This document shows positions 38,169 to 48,600 of a stretch of 64,000 nucleotides of DNA, piece by piece. Location of the stretch: the NCBI RefSeq assembly GCF_024198215.1, contig NZ_JAKCFA010000022.1, forward strand, positions 62,001 to 126,000, given 5' to 3'. The translations under genes and the position numbers were made by a program. Numbering within the stretch: the stretch's first letter is position 1; each line of letters begins with the position of its first letter. Source of the DNA: Myxococcus qinghaiensis. Its GTDB lineage: Bacteria; Myxococcota; Myxococcia; Myxococcales; Myxococcaceae. Below the pieces are notes generated by a model. The model was not told where the DNA came from and ran no database searches. It saw only the letters and a list, made by a program, of their open reading frames with translations.

Positions 38169-39557
38169 ATGAGCATGCGCGGTGTGACCGCCAGGCGGTT
38201 GGGATTCTGGGGCGTGGTGGTCTGTGCGCTCGTGCTCTCGGGCTGTGCCACCCGGGCGGCGACGCCCCGGCCCATTCCCCCGCTGCTGCCTCCAGGCCCG
38301 CTCTTCTCCCCGCGCGCCACGTTTCGCTTCGCCGTCATCCACACGCCGAAGCCCGGCATCCCCGTGCTCCCGAAGGTGGAGGAGCTGTTGCGCGAGCGCT
38401 TCACAGTGCTGCGGCTCGCCGGGGAGGGTCCGGAGGCCACGCCCCTGCCCACCGTGCGCGCCTCGGAGCGGGCCCTGAAGGACCATCCTCTTCCCGAGCA
38501 GGGGATGCTGGAGATCGCCGCGCGCGGCCTCTCTCCCCAGGAACAGGCGCAGCTCGCGGCCTCCGAGCGCGTCACCGTCCTGGAGTTCACCACCGAGCCC
38601 CCGGCGTTCGAGGCGGTGCGGCAGGCGCATGAGCTGGCGCTGGAGCTGGCCCGCACCAGCGGCGGGCTGCTGTGGGACGAGCATGCCGGGGAGTTCTTCT
38701 CCGTGGAGGGCTGGCACGAGCGCCGGCTCGAAGACTGGGAGGGCGGCGAGCCGATGCTGGCACGCCACTTCAACACCCGTGTCTACTCGGAATGGGACGG
38801 CACCGCGCGGCTCATGACCACGGGCCTGGGCACCTTCGGCCTCCCGGACCTGGGCGTGCAGCAGGTCCCAGCGCCGCTCGCGCACACGGTGGGCACGTTC
38901 ATGAACCTCGTTGCCCAGCTCATGCTCGAAGGCACCGCCGTCCGCAAGGATGGGGCCTTCCCCATCACCGTGGACGCGCTGAAGCTCGCCTCCTATCGCA
39001 AGGCCCTGCTGGAGCAGGTGCCGCCCGAGGCGCCTCGGCGCACCTTGATTGGCCTGCTCCCCGTGGACCCGAGCGACGTGGAGGGTGAGAACCGGCTGCT
39101 GGAAATCATCTTCAAGGCAAAGCCCGGCGACAACCCTTCGGAGCGCCCCTATGCCGCCATCGCCGAGGTCTTCGGCACGCAAGCCGAGATTGTCCATGTC
39201 GAGGAGGACCCGGAGCTGCTGGCCGCGAGCCGCCGCGCCGTGGAGACCTTGCTCACGCGCGTCAAGCCGCGCTTCCAGGAAGGACTGGAGCTGGAGTCGA
39301 AGCTGCTCGTGAAGTCCCGCTTCACCACCCATGACGGGGGCATCGAGTGGATGTGGGTCCACGTCACGCGGTGGGAGGGCAACGCGCTCCAGGGCGTGTT
39401 GAACAGCGAGCCGGAGGCCGTGCCGGGACTGAAGGCGGGCTCGCCCGTGACGGTGGGAGAGGACTCGCTCTTCGACTACATCCTGGAGCGGGAGGGGGGC
39501 ACCGAGGGCAACGAGACGCAGCGCCTCCTCCTCGAGCGCGCGGGCAAGGCGCATTGA
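38169..39557 (+). CDS. Lipoprotein with C-terminal DUF2314-like domain
   Basis: A 462-aa protein. A lipobox Cys lies in VLSGCATRA. A Pro-rich linker leads to two alpha/beta domains. The last 90 residues (HDGGIEWMWVHVTRWEGNALQGVLN ... LKAGSPVTVGEDSLFDYIL) match the DUF2314 pattern, a small domain found in many bacterial proteins including Imm-like ones. The start is ambiguous: two ATGs six bases apart, both with purine-rich sites. It is divergent from the P450 gene. Function unknown. Confidence 0.75.
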   Translation: MSMRGVTARRLGFWGVVVCALVLSGCATRAATPRPIPPLLPPGPLFSPRATFRFAVIHTPKPGIPVLPKVEELLRERFTVLRLAGEGPEATPLPTVRASERALKDHPLPEQGMLEIAARGLSPQEQAQLAASERVTVLEFTTEPPAFEAVRQAHELALELARTSGGLLWDEHAGEFFSVEGWHERRLEDWEGGEPMLARHFNTRVYSEWDGTARLMTTGLGTFGLPDLGVQQVPAPLAHTVGTFMNLVAQLMLEGTAVRKDGAFPITVDALKLASYRKALLEQVPPEAPRRTLIGLLPVDPSDVEGENRLLEIIFKAKPGDNPSERPYAAIAEVFGTQAEIVHVEEDPELLAASRRAVETLLTRVKPRFQEGLELESKLLVKSRFTTHDGGIEWMWVHVTRWEGNALQGVLNSEPEAVPGLKAGSPVTVGEDSLFDYILEREGGTEGNETQRLLLERAGKAH

Positions 39558-39675
39558 GTGGGAGGAGGCGGCCTCGCCACTCGCCCACGCTCAAACAGAC
39601 AACAGACACGATATGTTCGAGAACGTGCGGCCTCTCAGCTCCCCAGACAGGCACCTGGTTCGTGAGGGTCCAGGC

Positions 39676-40158
39676 CTATTCCCACTTCAATGGCGCCTCG
39701 CGGGTGATGACCTGGGAGTGACGACCGCATCTCCCGGCCCCTCGCGCAGAGGCGAAGGACTCAACCCACCCCAGCGCCTGCCCTGGACCCATGAGAGGAG
39801 GGCGGTATTCGGCTCGATAGGGCTCGTAGAACCGCTCTGGATGAGGATGCGCTCCTTCAGGCGCCGGGGTCCCCGTGAAATCCCAGTGAGCACCGACGTG
39901 TAGAACGAAGAGGGCCTGCCAGCGCTCCTCCTCCCTGAGCTGCTCCGGAGTCAGTCGGTACAGCACCCACCGCCGCGTCTCGTCGTGCGCGGCGATGCGA
40001 TCTGGTTCCGCGACGACATAGAAGCATCGCTCGCCACGGTACTCAGCCATACCCTCGAGGGGGCCATCCCAGTAATCGGAGACCCAGAGAAGCTTCACCT
40101 CCTCCGTGCGGAGCTGGGGAAGTTTCGTCAGGTCAAGGTCGTGAGGATGTTTCGTCAT
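39676..40158 (-). CDS. Hypothetical soluble protein
   Basis: A 160-aa protein with no signal peptide. It is rich in Trp and Tyr (LLWVSDYWDGPLEGMAEYRGERCFYV), with an acidic-aromatic central part (HWDFTGTPAPEGAHPHPERFYEPYR). It has the look of small immunity-like or toxin-interacting proteins, but no family can be named. It is transcribed toward the DUF2314 lipoprotein. Confidence 0.6.
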   Translation of the reverse strand: MTKHPHDLDLTKLPQLRTEEVKLLWVSDYWDGPLEGMAEYRGERCFYVVAEPDRIAAHDETRRWVLYRLTPEQLREEERWQALFVLHVGAHWDFTGTPAPEGAHPHPERFYEPYRAEYRPPLMGPGQALGWVESFASARGAGRCGRHSQVITREAPLKWE

Positions 40159-40185
40159 GCGCTGTGACTCATGACTCCAGCAACC

Positions 40186-40581
40186 TCACGTCTCGAGTCT
40201 CCGCCGTGCACCGAAGACGGCGGGGCGGCCCGCGAGCAGGAGGCCCAGGATCGCGGCTGCGCCCGCTGCATGAATCCCCCCTAGCCAGACTGGCGGCATC
40301 CACATCGCGCCCGCGCCCACGATGAAGGCCAGGGTCGCGAGGGCCGCCGACAGGCGCCAGGCCCAGAGTCTGCGGCGGAACAGGAACCCAGCCGCGACGG
40401 CCACCACGACTCCGTGGGCCAGCAGCGCCGTGGACAGCAGCGCGGACATCTCGGCGGCCATGAGTCCCGTCAGCAGCAGGTAGGGGACCACCAGGGCCTG
40501 CATGATGGCCGCACCGGTGATGAAACCGCCTCCGCGATGGGAGACCTGGGGGGGCGATTCACTCGCGACCGCTTCGCTCAT
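40186..40581 (-). CDS. Four-helix membrane protein
   Basis: A 131-aa protein. After 25 polar residues come four hydrophobic helices separated by short Arg-rich turns (FRRRLWAWR, FGARRRLET). The positive residues indicate cytoplasmic loops. No signature motif. It is 27 bp from the end of the gene before it on the same strand and divergent from the secreted protein at 40658. Confidence 0.65.
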   Translation of the reverse strand: MSEAVASESPPQVSHRGGGFITGAAIMQALVVPYLLLTGLMAAEMSALLSTALLAHGVVVAVAAGFLFRRRLWAWRLSAALATLAFIVGAGAMWMPPVWLGGIHAAGAAAILGLLLAGRPAVFGARRRLET

Positions 40582-40657
40582 GGGGCAAGACGGTAGCTCG
40601 ACTGTCCATCCCCGATGAAACTTCCTCGGGGTCCGAGCGTTGCAACTCCAGCCCACC

Positions 40658-41203
40658 ATGTCCCCACGTCTCCTCCCTGCCCTCCTCCTCGTCCTCCTCC
40701 CCTTCGCGTCGCGGGCACAGGTCTCCTTCCCCAAGGACGAGATCTGGCTCACCGTCGGCCCGCTCGTGAGCCTCACCGACCTCACGGACCGACCCCGCTT
40801 CGGTCTGGGGCTGGAGACCACCCTCAACTGGTTGGACGACGTCCACACCCTTGGGGTCTTCGCCCAGGCCCAGTGGATGACCCAGGGGCATGCCCGCCTC
40901 GCTGGCGGCGTCCAGGGCACCCTCGTCTTCGGCGGACTGGAGCTGGGCGTCTACCACCACACGGGAACCCGGGAGCACCTGCCCACCACGGGGCTGCAGC
41001 TCACCCCTTTCCTCACGGGGATCTACGCGTCCCTGGGCCTGCGCATCGGCATCCCCCTGAGCGACAAGGGCGGAGGGCTCGGCCCGGATGGAGCCCCCGG
41101 CAGGGTCCGACGGGGCCGTGAGGTGGGACTCGTCCTGACGGGAAAGCTCCCCTTCGAGCTGAGCGACCACAGCACCTACGAGCCGTCCTATCCCTGGAAC
41201 TAG
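40658..41203 (+). CDS. Secreted beta-rich protein, possible outer-membrane barrel
   Basis: A 181-aa protein (ATG at 40658). Signal peptide residues 1-20 (LLLVLLPFASRAQVS). The mature part alternates hydrophobic and polar residues in about eight strands (WLTVGPLVSLTDLT, FGLGLETTLNWL, ELGVYHHTG, GLRIGIPLS), which is the pattern of small outer-membrane beta barrels. The C-terminus lacks the usual terminal Phe, so this remains a suggestion. Confidence 0.6.
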   Translation: MSPRLLPALLLVLLPFASRAQVSFPKDEIWLTVGPLVSLTDLTDRPRFGLGLETTLNWLDDVHTLGVFAQAQWMTQGHARLAGGVQGTLVFGGLELGVYHHTGTREHLPTTGLQLTPFLTGIYASLGLRIGIPLSDKGGGLGPDGAPGRVRRGREVGLVLTGKLPFELSDHSTYEPSYPWN

Positions 41204-41316
41204 GACGCCCCCCTAAACAAGCAGTCGCGCTTGCTTTCTCTGGGATGGGGGATGGAGACTCGGGGCCCACCGGCGTGGGAGGTGTGTTGGACGCTCCCAC
41301 GCCACCGAGGAAGTCC

Positions 41317-42483
41317 ATGCCGCAGACCCAGGAACACCGCGCCATCCGTCAGACGGTCCGCAAGTTCGTCGAGCAGGAGCTGAACCCGCACGTGGACGCC
41401 TGGGAGGCCGCGGAGATCTTCCCAGCGAGAGAGGTGTTCAAGAAGCTCGGTGAGCTGGGGCTGCTCGGCATCACCAAGCCCACGGAGTTCGGCGGGCTGG
41501 GGCTGGATGCGTCGTTCTCGGTCGCCTTCGCGGAGGAGCTCGGCCACTGCACCTGCGGCGCACTGCCGATGGCGATTGGGGTCGTCACCGACATGGCCAC
41601 TCCCGCGCTCGCCCGCTTCGGGAGCGACGCGCTGCGCCAGGAGTTCCTCGCGCCCACGCTCGCCGGGGACCGCGTGTGCTCCATCGCGGTGAGCGAGGCC
41701 GGGGCGGGCTCCGACGTGGCGAGCGTGACGACCACCGCGCGCCGGGACGGCGACGACTACGTCATCGACGGCGGCAAGATGTGGATTACCAACGGCATGC
41801 AGGCCGACTGGATCTGCCTGCTCGCCAACACGGGCGACGGCCCGGCGCACGCGAACAAGTCGCTCATCATCGTGCCCATGGACCGTCCGGGCATCACCCG
41901 CTCGAAGATTCGCAAGCTGGGCATGTGGGCGTCAGACACCGCGCAGCTCTTCTTCGACGGCGTGCGCGTGCCGGCGCGCTTCCGTATCGGCGAGGAGGGG
42001 CGCGGCTTCGCGATGCAGATGCAGCAGTTCCAGGAGGAGCGGCTCTTCGTGTCGGCGAGCAACCTGGTCACCTTCGACCGGCTCATCGCGCAGACGGCCG
42101 AGTACGCGCGCCAGCGCAAGGCCTTCGGACAGTCGATTCTGGACAACCAGTCGGTGCACTTCCGGCTCGCGGAGCTGCAGACGGAGGTCGAGGCGCTGCG
42201 CGCGCTCATCTACCGGACGGTGGACCTGTACATCGAGAACAAGGACGACCCGGAGGTGGTGAAGCTCGCTTCCATGTGCAAGCTCAAGTCGGGCCGGCTC
42301 GCTCGCGAGCTGGTCGACGGCTGCCTCCAGTACTGGGGAGGAATGGGCTTCACCTGGGACAACCCGCTGGCGCGCGCGTATCGCGACTTGCGCCTGGGCT
42401 CCATCGGTGGCGGCGCCGACGAGGTGATGCTCGGAATCATCTCCAAGTCCATGGGCACCCTGCCTCGCAAGTCGCGCGGCTGA
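41317..42483 (+). CDS. Acyl-CoA dehydrogenase
   Basis: A 388-aa flavoenzyme with GAGGAAG before the ATG. All three domains are present: the N-terminal helical part with GLLGITKPTEFGGLGLD, the beta domain with the FAD-loop AVSEAGAGSDVASV and MWITNG, and the C-terminal helices with YARQRKAFGQSI and LQYWGGMGF. It oxidises an acyl-CoA to the enoyl-CoA, using electron-transfer flavoprotein. The usual C-terminal catalytic Glu (YEGT) is replaced by Gly in SIGGGADEVM, so the base must sit elsewhere, as in the LCAD/IVD subgroup, or be absent. Confidence 0.9.
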   Translation: MPQTQEHRAIRQTVRKFVEQELNPHVDAWEAAEIFPAREVFKKLGELGLLGITKPTEFGGLGLDASFSVAFAEELGHCTCGALPMAIGVVTDMATPALARFGSDALRQEFLAPTLAGDRVCSIAVSEAGAGSDVASVTTTARRDGDDYVIDGGKMWITNGMQADWICLLANTGDGPAHANKSLIIVPMDRPGITRSKIRKLGMWASDTAQLFFDGVRVPARFRIGEEGRGFAMQMQQFQEERLFVSASNLVTFDRLIAQTAEYARQRKAFGQSILDNQSVHFRLAELQTEVEALRALIYRTVDLYIENKDDPEVVKLASMCKLKSGRLARELVDGCLQYWGGMGFTWDNPLARAYRDLRLGSIGGGADEVMLGIISKSMGTLPRKSRG

Positions 42484-42579
42484 GCTGACCGCCTGGGGGG
42501 ACCACCTGGGCGTGCACCGCGCCACCGCGCCCGGGCCCGTGTCTGTCAGACATCCCAGGTAGGATGCCCTCCACACCCC

Positions 42580-43212
42580 ATGAAACCCGCTGAGAAAGCC
42601 GCCCTCCTCCTCGAGCGCCTGCGTGAGAAGCACCCCGACGCGCGCTACGAGCTCAACTGGTCCACGCCGTTCGAGCTGCTCGTCGCCACCATCCTCGCCG
42701 CGCAGTGCACCGACGAGCGTGTCAACCGCGTCACCGCCACCGTGTTCCCCAAGTACCCCGGCCCCCAAGCCTTCGCGGACGCCGACACCGCGGCGCTGGA
42801 GGAAGACCTCAAGCCCACCGGGTTCTTCAAGCAGAAGACCAAGTCCGTCCAGGCCATGAGCCGCGCGCTGCTCGCGGACTTCGGCGGCGAGGTGCCCCGC
42901 ACCGTGGACGAATTGGTGACGCTGCCCGGCGTGGCGCGCAAGACGGCCAACGTGGTCCTCAACACCGCCTTCAACCTGGCGTCCGGCATCATCGTCGACA
43001 CCCACGTCGCCCGCGTCAGCCAGCGACTCGGGCTGACGAAGCACGACAAGCCGGAGGCGATTGAAGAGGACCTGATGAAGCTGGTGCCCCAGGATGCGTG
43101 GACCTTCTTCGGCCCCGCCACCGTCCTGCATGGCCGCTACACCTGCACCGCCAAGAAGCCCCAGTGCGACGAGTGCATCGTGAAGGATGTCTGCCCACGC
43201 ATCGGCGTGTAG
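42580..43212 (+). CDS. nth: Endonuclease III (base-excision DNA glycosylase/AP lyase)
   Basis: A 210-aa protein, near the length of the E. coli enzyme. The helix-hairpin-helix LPGVARKTANVV holds the catalytic Lys121, and Asp140 sits in VDTHVARV. The C-terminal [4Fe-4S] ligands are Cys189, Cys196, Cys199 and Cys205 in the exact C-x6-C-x2-C-x5-C spacing. It removes oxidised pyrimidines from DNA and nicks the abasic site. It is preceded by a small dyad TGTCTG/CAGACA, of unclear meaning, 40 bp before the ATG. Confidence 0.96.
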   Translation: MKPAEKAALLLERLREKHPDARYELNWSTPFELLVATILAAQCTDERVNRVTATVFPKYPGPQAFADADTAALEEDLKPTGFFKQKTKSVQAMSRALLADFGGEVPRTVDELVTLPGVARKTANVVLNTAFNLASGIIVDTHVARVSQRLGLTKHDKPEAIEEDLMKLVPQDAWTFFGPATVLHGRYTCTAKKPQCDECIVKDVCPRIGV

Positions 43213-43302
43213 ACCCACCTGCTCCTCGGGAAGGGCCCTCAATCCACCGCTGCCGTGGAATACCGGCAATGAAACGGGGGTTCGGACGTTCTTTCACGAG
43301 CC

Positions 43303-44625
43303 ATGACTCCTGCACCATCCGCGGTGACCACCCCGGAGGCACGTCCGGTCGACTCGGGCGAGCGTCTGGTGTTGCTCGACACGCTGCGCGGCTTCGCGCT
43401 GTGCGGCGTGTTCATCTCCAATACCTTCATGTGGTTCAGCGGACGGGCCTTCATCCCCCGCGAGCAGTTGGAGGCGCTGTTCGCAAATGGGACGCTGCTC
43501 GACAAGATTCTGCTGCCCGTCGTCACGACGCTGGTGAGCGGGCGGTTCATCACCATCTTCTCGTTCCTCTTCGGATTGGGCTTCGCGGTGCAGCTGGGGC
43601 GGGCGGAGGCGCGGGGCTCGCCGATTTCACGCGTGTATGTCCGCCGGCTCGCGGTGATGCTCCTCTTGGGGCTCACCCACCTGACGCTCATCTGGTACGG
43701 AGACATCCTCAGCAACTACGCCCTGATTGGCTTCTCGCTGCTGTGGTTCCGGCGTCGGGAGGACCGGACGATTCTCAAGGTGGCGGCGGTGCTGCTCTTC
43801 GCGTGGCCCATCGTCAGCGCGATTCTCTTCAAGCTGCCGCACTTGATGGCCGCCTCGCCGGAGGCCGCCGCCGAGCTGACAAAGGTGGAGATGGAGCGCT
43901 CCGCGGCCCTCAAGGCGGACACCCTGTCGGTCTTCCAGAACGGGAACTGGTGGGCGGTGGCGAAGGCCGGCCTGTACTTCTGGCGGCGCGAGTTCCTGCT
44001 GATGATGAGCGTCAACGCACTGGCGCTGCTGGGCCGCTTCCTCCTGGGCTTCTATGCGGGCCGCAAGCGCCTGTTCCATGACGCGCCCCAGCATCTGGCC
44101 TTCTTCCGCCGCCTGTTCTTCTGGGGACTGGGGCTCGGGTTGCTCGGCAGCAGCGTGGGCGTGGTGCTCCAGCAGCTCGTGCTGCGCAAGGTCATCACCC
44201 CGGAGACGCTGCCGGTGTGGGTGCCCATGGCGCTGGCTCCGGTGCGGGCTTTGGGCGAGCTGGGCATGGCGGCCACGTACGTGTCGGGCATCACCCTGCT
44301 CTTCCAGCGCGCGACGTGGCAGCGAATCCTGTCCGTGCTCGCGCCGGTGGGGCGCATGGCGCTGACGAACTACCTGAGCCAGTCCGTCATCAGCATCCTC
44401 GTGTTCTACGGCTACGGCCTGGGGCTGGTCGCGAAGCTGACGCCCAGCCTGTCCATCCTGTACTGCCTGGGGGTCTTCTCCGTCCAAATCGTGGTGAGCC
44501 ACCTGTGGCTCGCGCGCTTCCGCTTCGGGCCCATGGAGTGGGTGTGGCGCTCGCTGACGTACGGCAAGGCCCAGCCCATGCGCCGGAGCCCCGAGGCGGC
44601 TGGCGAGGCGGTGGCGACGAGCTGA
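43303..44625 (+). CDS. DUF418-family polytopic membrane protein (YeiB-like)
   Basis: A 440-aa protein. Ten or so hydrophobic helices; the N-terminal signature ERLVLLDTLRGFALCGVFISN and the middle FSFLFGLGFAVQLGRA match the acyltransferase-like heparan/DUF418 membrane group. The DUF418 C-terminal part holds MALTNYLSQSVISILVFYG and WLARFRFGPMEWVWRSLTY. The function of DUF418 proteins is unproven. It has a 91-bp gap after nth in the same direction. Confidence 0.88.
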   Translation: MTPAPSAVTTPEARPVDSGERLVLLDTLRGFALCGVFISNTFMWFSGRAFIPREQLEALFANGTLLDKILLPVVTTLVSGRFITIFSFLFGLGFAVQLGRAEARGSPISRVYVRRLAVMLLLGLTHLTLIWYGDILSNYALIGFSLLWFRRREDRTILKVAAVLLFAWPIVSAILFKLPHLMAASPEAAAELTKVEMERSAALKADTLSVFQNGNWWAVAKAGLYFWRREFLLMMSVNALALLGRFLLGFYAGRKRLFHDAPQHLAFFRRLFFWGLGLGLLGSSVGVVLQQLVLRKVITPETLPVWVPMALAPVRALGELGMAATYVSGITLLFQRATWQRILSVLAPVGRMALTNYLSQSVISILVFYGYGLGLVAKLTPSLSILYCLGVFSVQIVVSHLWLARFRFGPMEWVWRSLTYGKAQPMRRSPEAAGEAVATS

Positions 44626-44772
44626 GCGCCTGACGGGGGCGTCCTCCCTGGGGGCGGAGGCCCCTGGCGCACCTGGAGGGGGTGGCTTGGACACCGAGCC
44701 GCCGTCCAGCCCTCGGACTCCAGGACGGGACATCCCCCGGCGGACTCCGGGTGTGGCAGACTCACAGGGACC

Positions 44773-45606
44773 ATGTGGGATTGGGTCCGCCAGCTGGGCG
44801 AGTGGGCGCGCGAGGATGCGCCCTTCGCCGTGGCCACCGTTACAGCGTGTCAGGGAAGCACCCCCGCCGAGCCCGGCGCGAAGCTGCTGGTGCGTGGGGA
44901 CGGCGCGTTTCACGGCACGGTGGGCGGCGGACACCTGGAGCAGCTCGTGCTCGCGGACGCGCGGGGCTGTCTGGAGCGCGGCGAATCCCGCACCTATCGA
45001 TATCCGCTGGGCGCGAAGCTCGGCCAGTGCTGTGGGGGCGTGGTGGACGTCTTCGTGGAGCCCGTCAACCACGGGCCTCGCCTGTACCTCTTCGGCGCCG
45101 GGCACGTGGGCCAGGCGGTGTGCCGCATCCTGGAGGGGACGCCCTTCCGGGTGCACCTGGTGGACGAGCGCCCCGAGTGGCTCCATGGCGAGCGCGTGCC
45201 CTCGGCGGTGACGCGCCACGAGGAGTCCTGGGAGGACTTCGTGGCGGGGGCCGTGTGGGACGCGCGCCGGACGTACGTCGCGGTGATGACGCACCGGCAT
45301 GACCTGGACCAGGACATCATCGCGGCGGCGCTGGAGAAGCCCGCGCGGTACATCGGCCTCATCGGCAGCAAGACGAAGTGGGCGCGCTTCCGGCAGCGAC
45401 TGGAAGCGCGAGGCGTGCCCGCGACGCTGCTGAGCCGGGTGCAGTGCCCCATGGGGTTGGAGCTGGGGGGGAAGTCGCCCCAGGAGGTCGCGGTGAGCAT
45501 CGCCGCGGGGCTGCTCCAGCTTCACCACCAACCTTTCGTAGAAACCCGCCCCGAGCCATCCGCCTCGGAGCCGCCCCGCCTGCGCGGGGTTTCGTCTGGA
45601 GAATGA
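44773..45606 (+). CDS. xdhC: Xanthine dehydrogenase maturation factor XdhC
   Basis: A 277-aa protein of the XdhC/CoxI family. It has the N-terminal GSTPAEPGAKLLV and GTVGGGHLE segments and the Rossmann LFGAGHVGQAVC. XdhC binds the molybdenum cofactor, helps sulphurate it and inserts it into the apoenzyme. The stop codon overlaps the start of the dehydrogenase gene in ATGA, so the two proteins are made together. The last 30 residues are Pro/Glu-rich. Confidence 0.92.
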   Translation: MWDWVRQLGEWAREDAPFAVATVTACQGSTPAEPGAKLLVRGDGAFHGTVGGGHLEQLVLADARGCLERGESRTYRYPLGAKLGQCCGGVVDVFVEPVNHGPRLYLFGAGHVGQAVCRILEGTPFRVHLVDERPEWLHGERVPSAVTRHEESWEDFVAGAVWDARRTYVAVMTHRHDLDQDIIAAALEKPARYIGLIGSKTKWARFRQRLEARGVPATLLSRVQCPMGLELGGKSPQEVAVSIAAGLLQLHHQPFVETRPEPSASEPPRLRGVSSGE

Positions 45607-48600
45607 GCACCATGTTCGAGTTCCGGCTCAACGGGACCCTGGTCCGCGTCGCGGACGTGTCGCCCAACACCACGCTGCTCGACTTCCTGCGCGCGCGAGG
45701 CGCCACGGGGACGAAGCAAGGCTGCGCCGAGGGAGACTGTGGCGCGTGCACCGTGGCGATGGTGGACCGCGACGCCCAGGGCAACCGCTGCCTGCGCGCG
45801 TTCAACAGCTGCATCACCCTGGTGCCCATGGTGGCCGGGCGCGAGGTGGTGACGGTGGAGGGCGTGGGCTCGCGCGAGAAGCCGCACCCCGTGCAGCAGG
45901 CGATGGTGAAGCACTACGGTTCGCAGTGTGGCTTCTGCACGCCGGGCTTCATCGTCTCCATGGCTGAGGCCTACTCGCGGCCGGAGGTCTGTACCCCCGA
46001 GGCGGTGGCGGACCAGCTCTGTGGAAACATCTGCCGCTGCACCGGCTACCGGCCCATCCGCGACGCGATGATGGAGGCGCTCGCGGCGCGTGACGCGGCG
46101 GTGGGCTTGCAGCCGCTGCCGGGCACGCCGCTCGGTGGCCCTGCTTCACCGGTGTCCGCGTTGAGCTACGAGGCCGGCGGCCAGAAGTTCCTGCGGCCCA
46201 CGTCGTGGGAGGAGCTGCTGGCGCTGAAGGCCGCGCACCCGGAGGCGCTGCTCGTGGCGGGCGCCACGGAGCTGGGCGTGGACATCACCAAGAAGGCCCG
46301 GCGCTTTGCGTTCCTCATCTCCACCGAAGGCGTGGAGTCACTGCGCGCCATCCGCCGGGAAGCGGACGGCTGGTACGTGGGCGGCGCGGCGACGCTCGTG
46401 GACCTGGAGGACGCGCTCGGGAAGGACATTCCCGAGGTGGGGAAGATGCTCAACGTCTTCGCCTCGCGGCAGATCCGGCAGCGGGCCACGCTGTCCGGGA
46501 ATCTCGTGACTGCGTCTCCGATTGGCGACCTGGCGCCGGTGCTGCTCGCGCTGGATGCTCGGATGGTCCTGTCGTCGGTGAAGGGCGAGCGGACGGTGGC
46601 GCTGTCGGACTTCTTCCTCGCGTACCGGAAGACGGCGCTCCAGGTGGATGAGGTGGTGCGCTTCATCGTCATTCCGCATGGGCCCTCTGAGGACAGTGGG
46701 CTCAAGCGCGTATCGGACGCGTTCAAGGTGTCCAAGCGGCGCGAGCTGGACATCAGCATCGTCGCCGCGGGCTTCTGCGTGGAGCTGGATGCGGGCGGCG
46801 TGGTGCGCACGGCGCGGCTCGGCTACGGCGGCGTGGCGGCCACTCCGATTCGCGCGCGGCGCACGGAGGAGCTGCTCGTTGGACAGCCGTGGACGCGGGA
46901 GACGATGGACAAGGTGCTGCCGGCGCTCGCGGGCGAGCTGTCACCCATCAGCGACTTGCGCGGGAGTGCTGAGTACCGACGCGGGCTCATCGTGAGCCTG
47001 TTCGAGAAGTTCTTCTCGGGGGAGCAGAGTCCCTCTCTGGACGCGGCGCCGGGCTTCCTCACGGGGGATGCCGAGGCTCCCTCGGACGCCAGCCGTGTGC
47101 TGCGGCATGAGAGCGCGCTGGGCCATGTGACAGGGGCCGCGAAGTACGTGGACGATGTGGCGCAGTCGCGGCCCATGCTGGAGGTGTGGCCGGTGTGCTC
47201 GCCGCATGCGCACGCTCGAATCCTGCGCAGGGATGCGACGGCCGCTCGGGCCCTGCCGGGCGTGGTGACGGTGCTGCTCGCGGAGGACATCCCGGGGATG
47301 AACGACACGGGGCCCATCCGCCACGACGAGCCGCTCCTGGCGAAAGACGAGGTGTTGTTCCACGGGCAGCTTGTCGCCGTGGTGGTGGGCGAGAGCATCG
47401 ACGCGTGCCGCGAGGCCGCCAAGCAGGTGGTGGTGGAGTACGAGCCGCTGCCGGCCATCCTCACCGTGGAAGATGCGATGGCTCAGGGCAGCTACCACAC
47501 CGAGCCGCACGTCATCCGGCGCGGCGACGTGGATGCGGCGCTCGCGGCGAGCCCGCGTCGGCTGTCGGGCACGGTGACGATGGGTGGGCAGGAGCACTTC
47601 TACCTGGAGACCCAGGCGGCCTTCGCCGAGAAGGGCGATGACGGCGACGTCACGGTGGTCTCCTCCACGCAGCACCCGTCCGAAGTGCAGGCGGTGATTT
47701 CCCACGTGCTGCACCTGCCGCGCAGTCGTGTGGTGGTGCAGTCCCCGCGCATGGGTGGCGGCTTCGGTGGCAAGGAGACGCAGGGCAACTCGCCCGCGGC
47801 CATTGTCGCGCTGGCGGCGTGGCACACGGGCAGGCCGGTACGGTGGATGATGGACCGGGACGTGGACATGATGGTGACGGGCAAGCGTCATCCGTTCCAT
47901 GCCACGTTCGACGTGGGCTTCAACGAGCAGGGCAAGCTGCTCGCCCTGCGCGCGCAGCTCGTGTCGAATGCGGGCTGGTCGCTGGACTTGTCCGAGTCGA
48001 TTACGGACCGCGCCCTCTTCCACCTGGACAATGCCTATTACATCCCGGCCATGAGCTACACGGGCCGCGTGGCGAAGACGCATCTGGTGTCCAACACGGC
48101 CTTCCGGGGCTTCGGTGGACCGCAGGGCATGCTGGTGGGCGAAGAGGTCCTCGACCGCGTGGCGCGCACGCTGGGATTGCCTCCGGAGGAGGTGCGCGAG
48201 CGCAACTTCTACCGGGGCACCGGCGAGACGAACACGACGCACTACGGCCAGGAACTGGAGGACGAGCGGCTTCCGCACCTGTGGCGTGAGCTGAAGGACT
48301 CGTCGGACTTCGCGCGTCGGCGCCGGGAGGTGGAGGAGTTCAACGCCGGCTCACCGCGCATCAAGCGCGGGCTCGCGATGACGCCGATGAAGTTCGGCAT
48401 CTCCTTCACGGCGACGTTCCTGAATCAGGCGGGCGCGCTGGTGCATATGTATCGGGACGGCTCGGTGATGCTGTCGCACGGCGGCACGGAGATGGGCCAG
48501 GGCCTGCACACGAAGATTCAAGGCGTGGCCATGCGCGAGCTGGGGTTGCCGGCGGAAGCCATCCGGGTGGCGAAGACGGTGACGGACAAGGTGCCCAACA

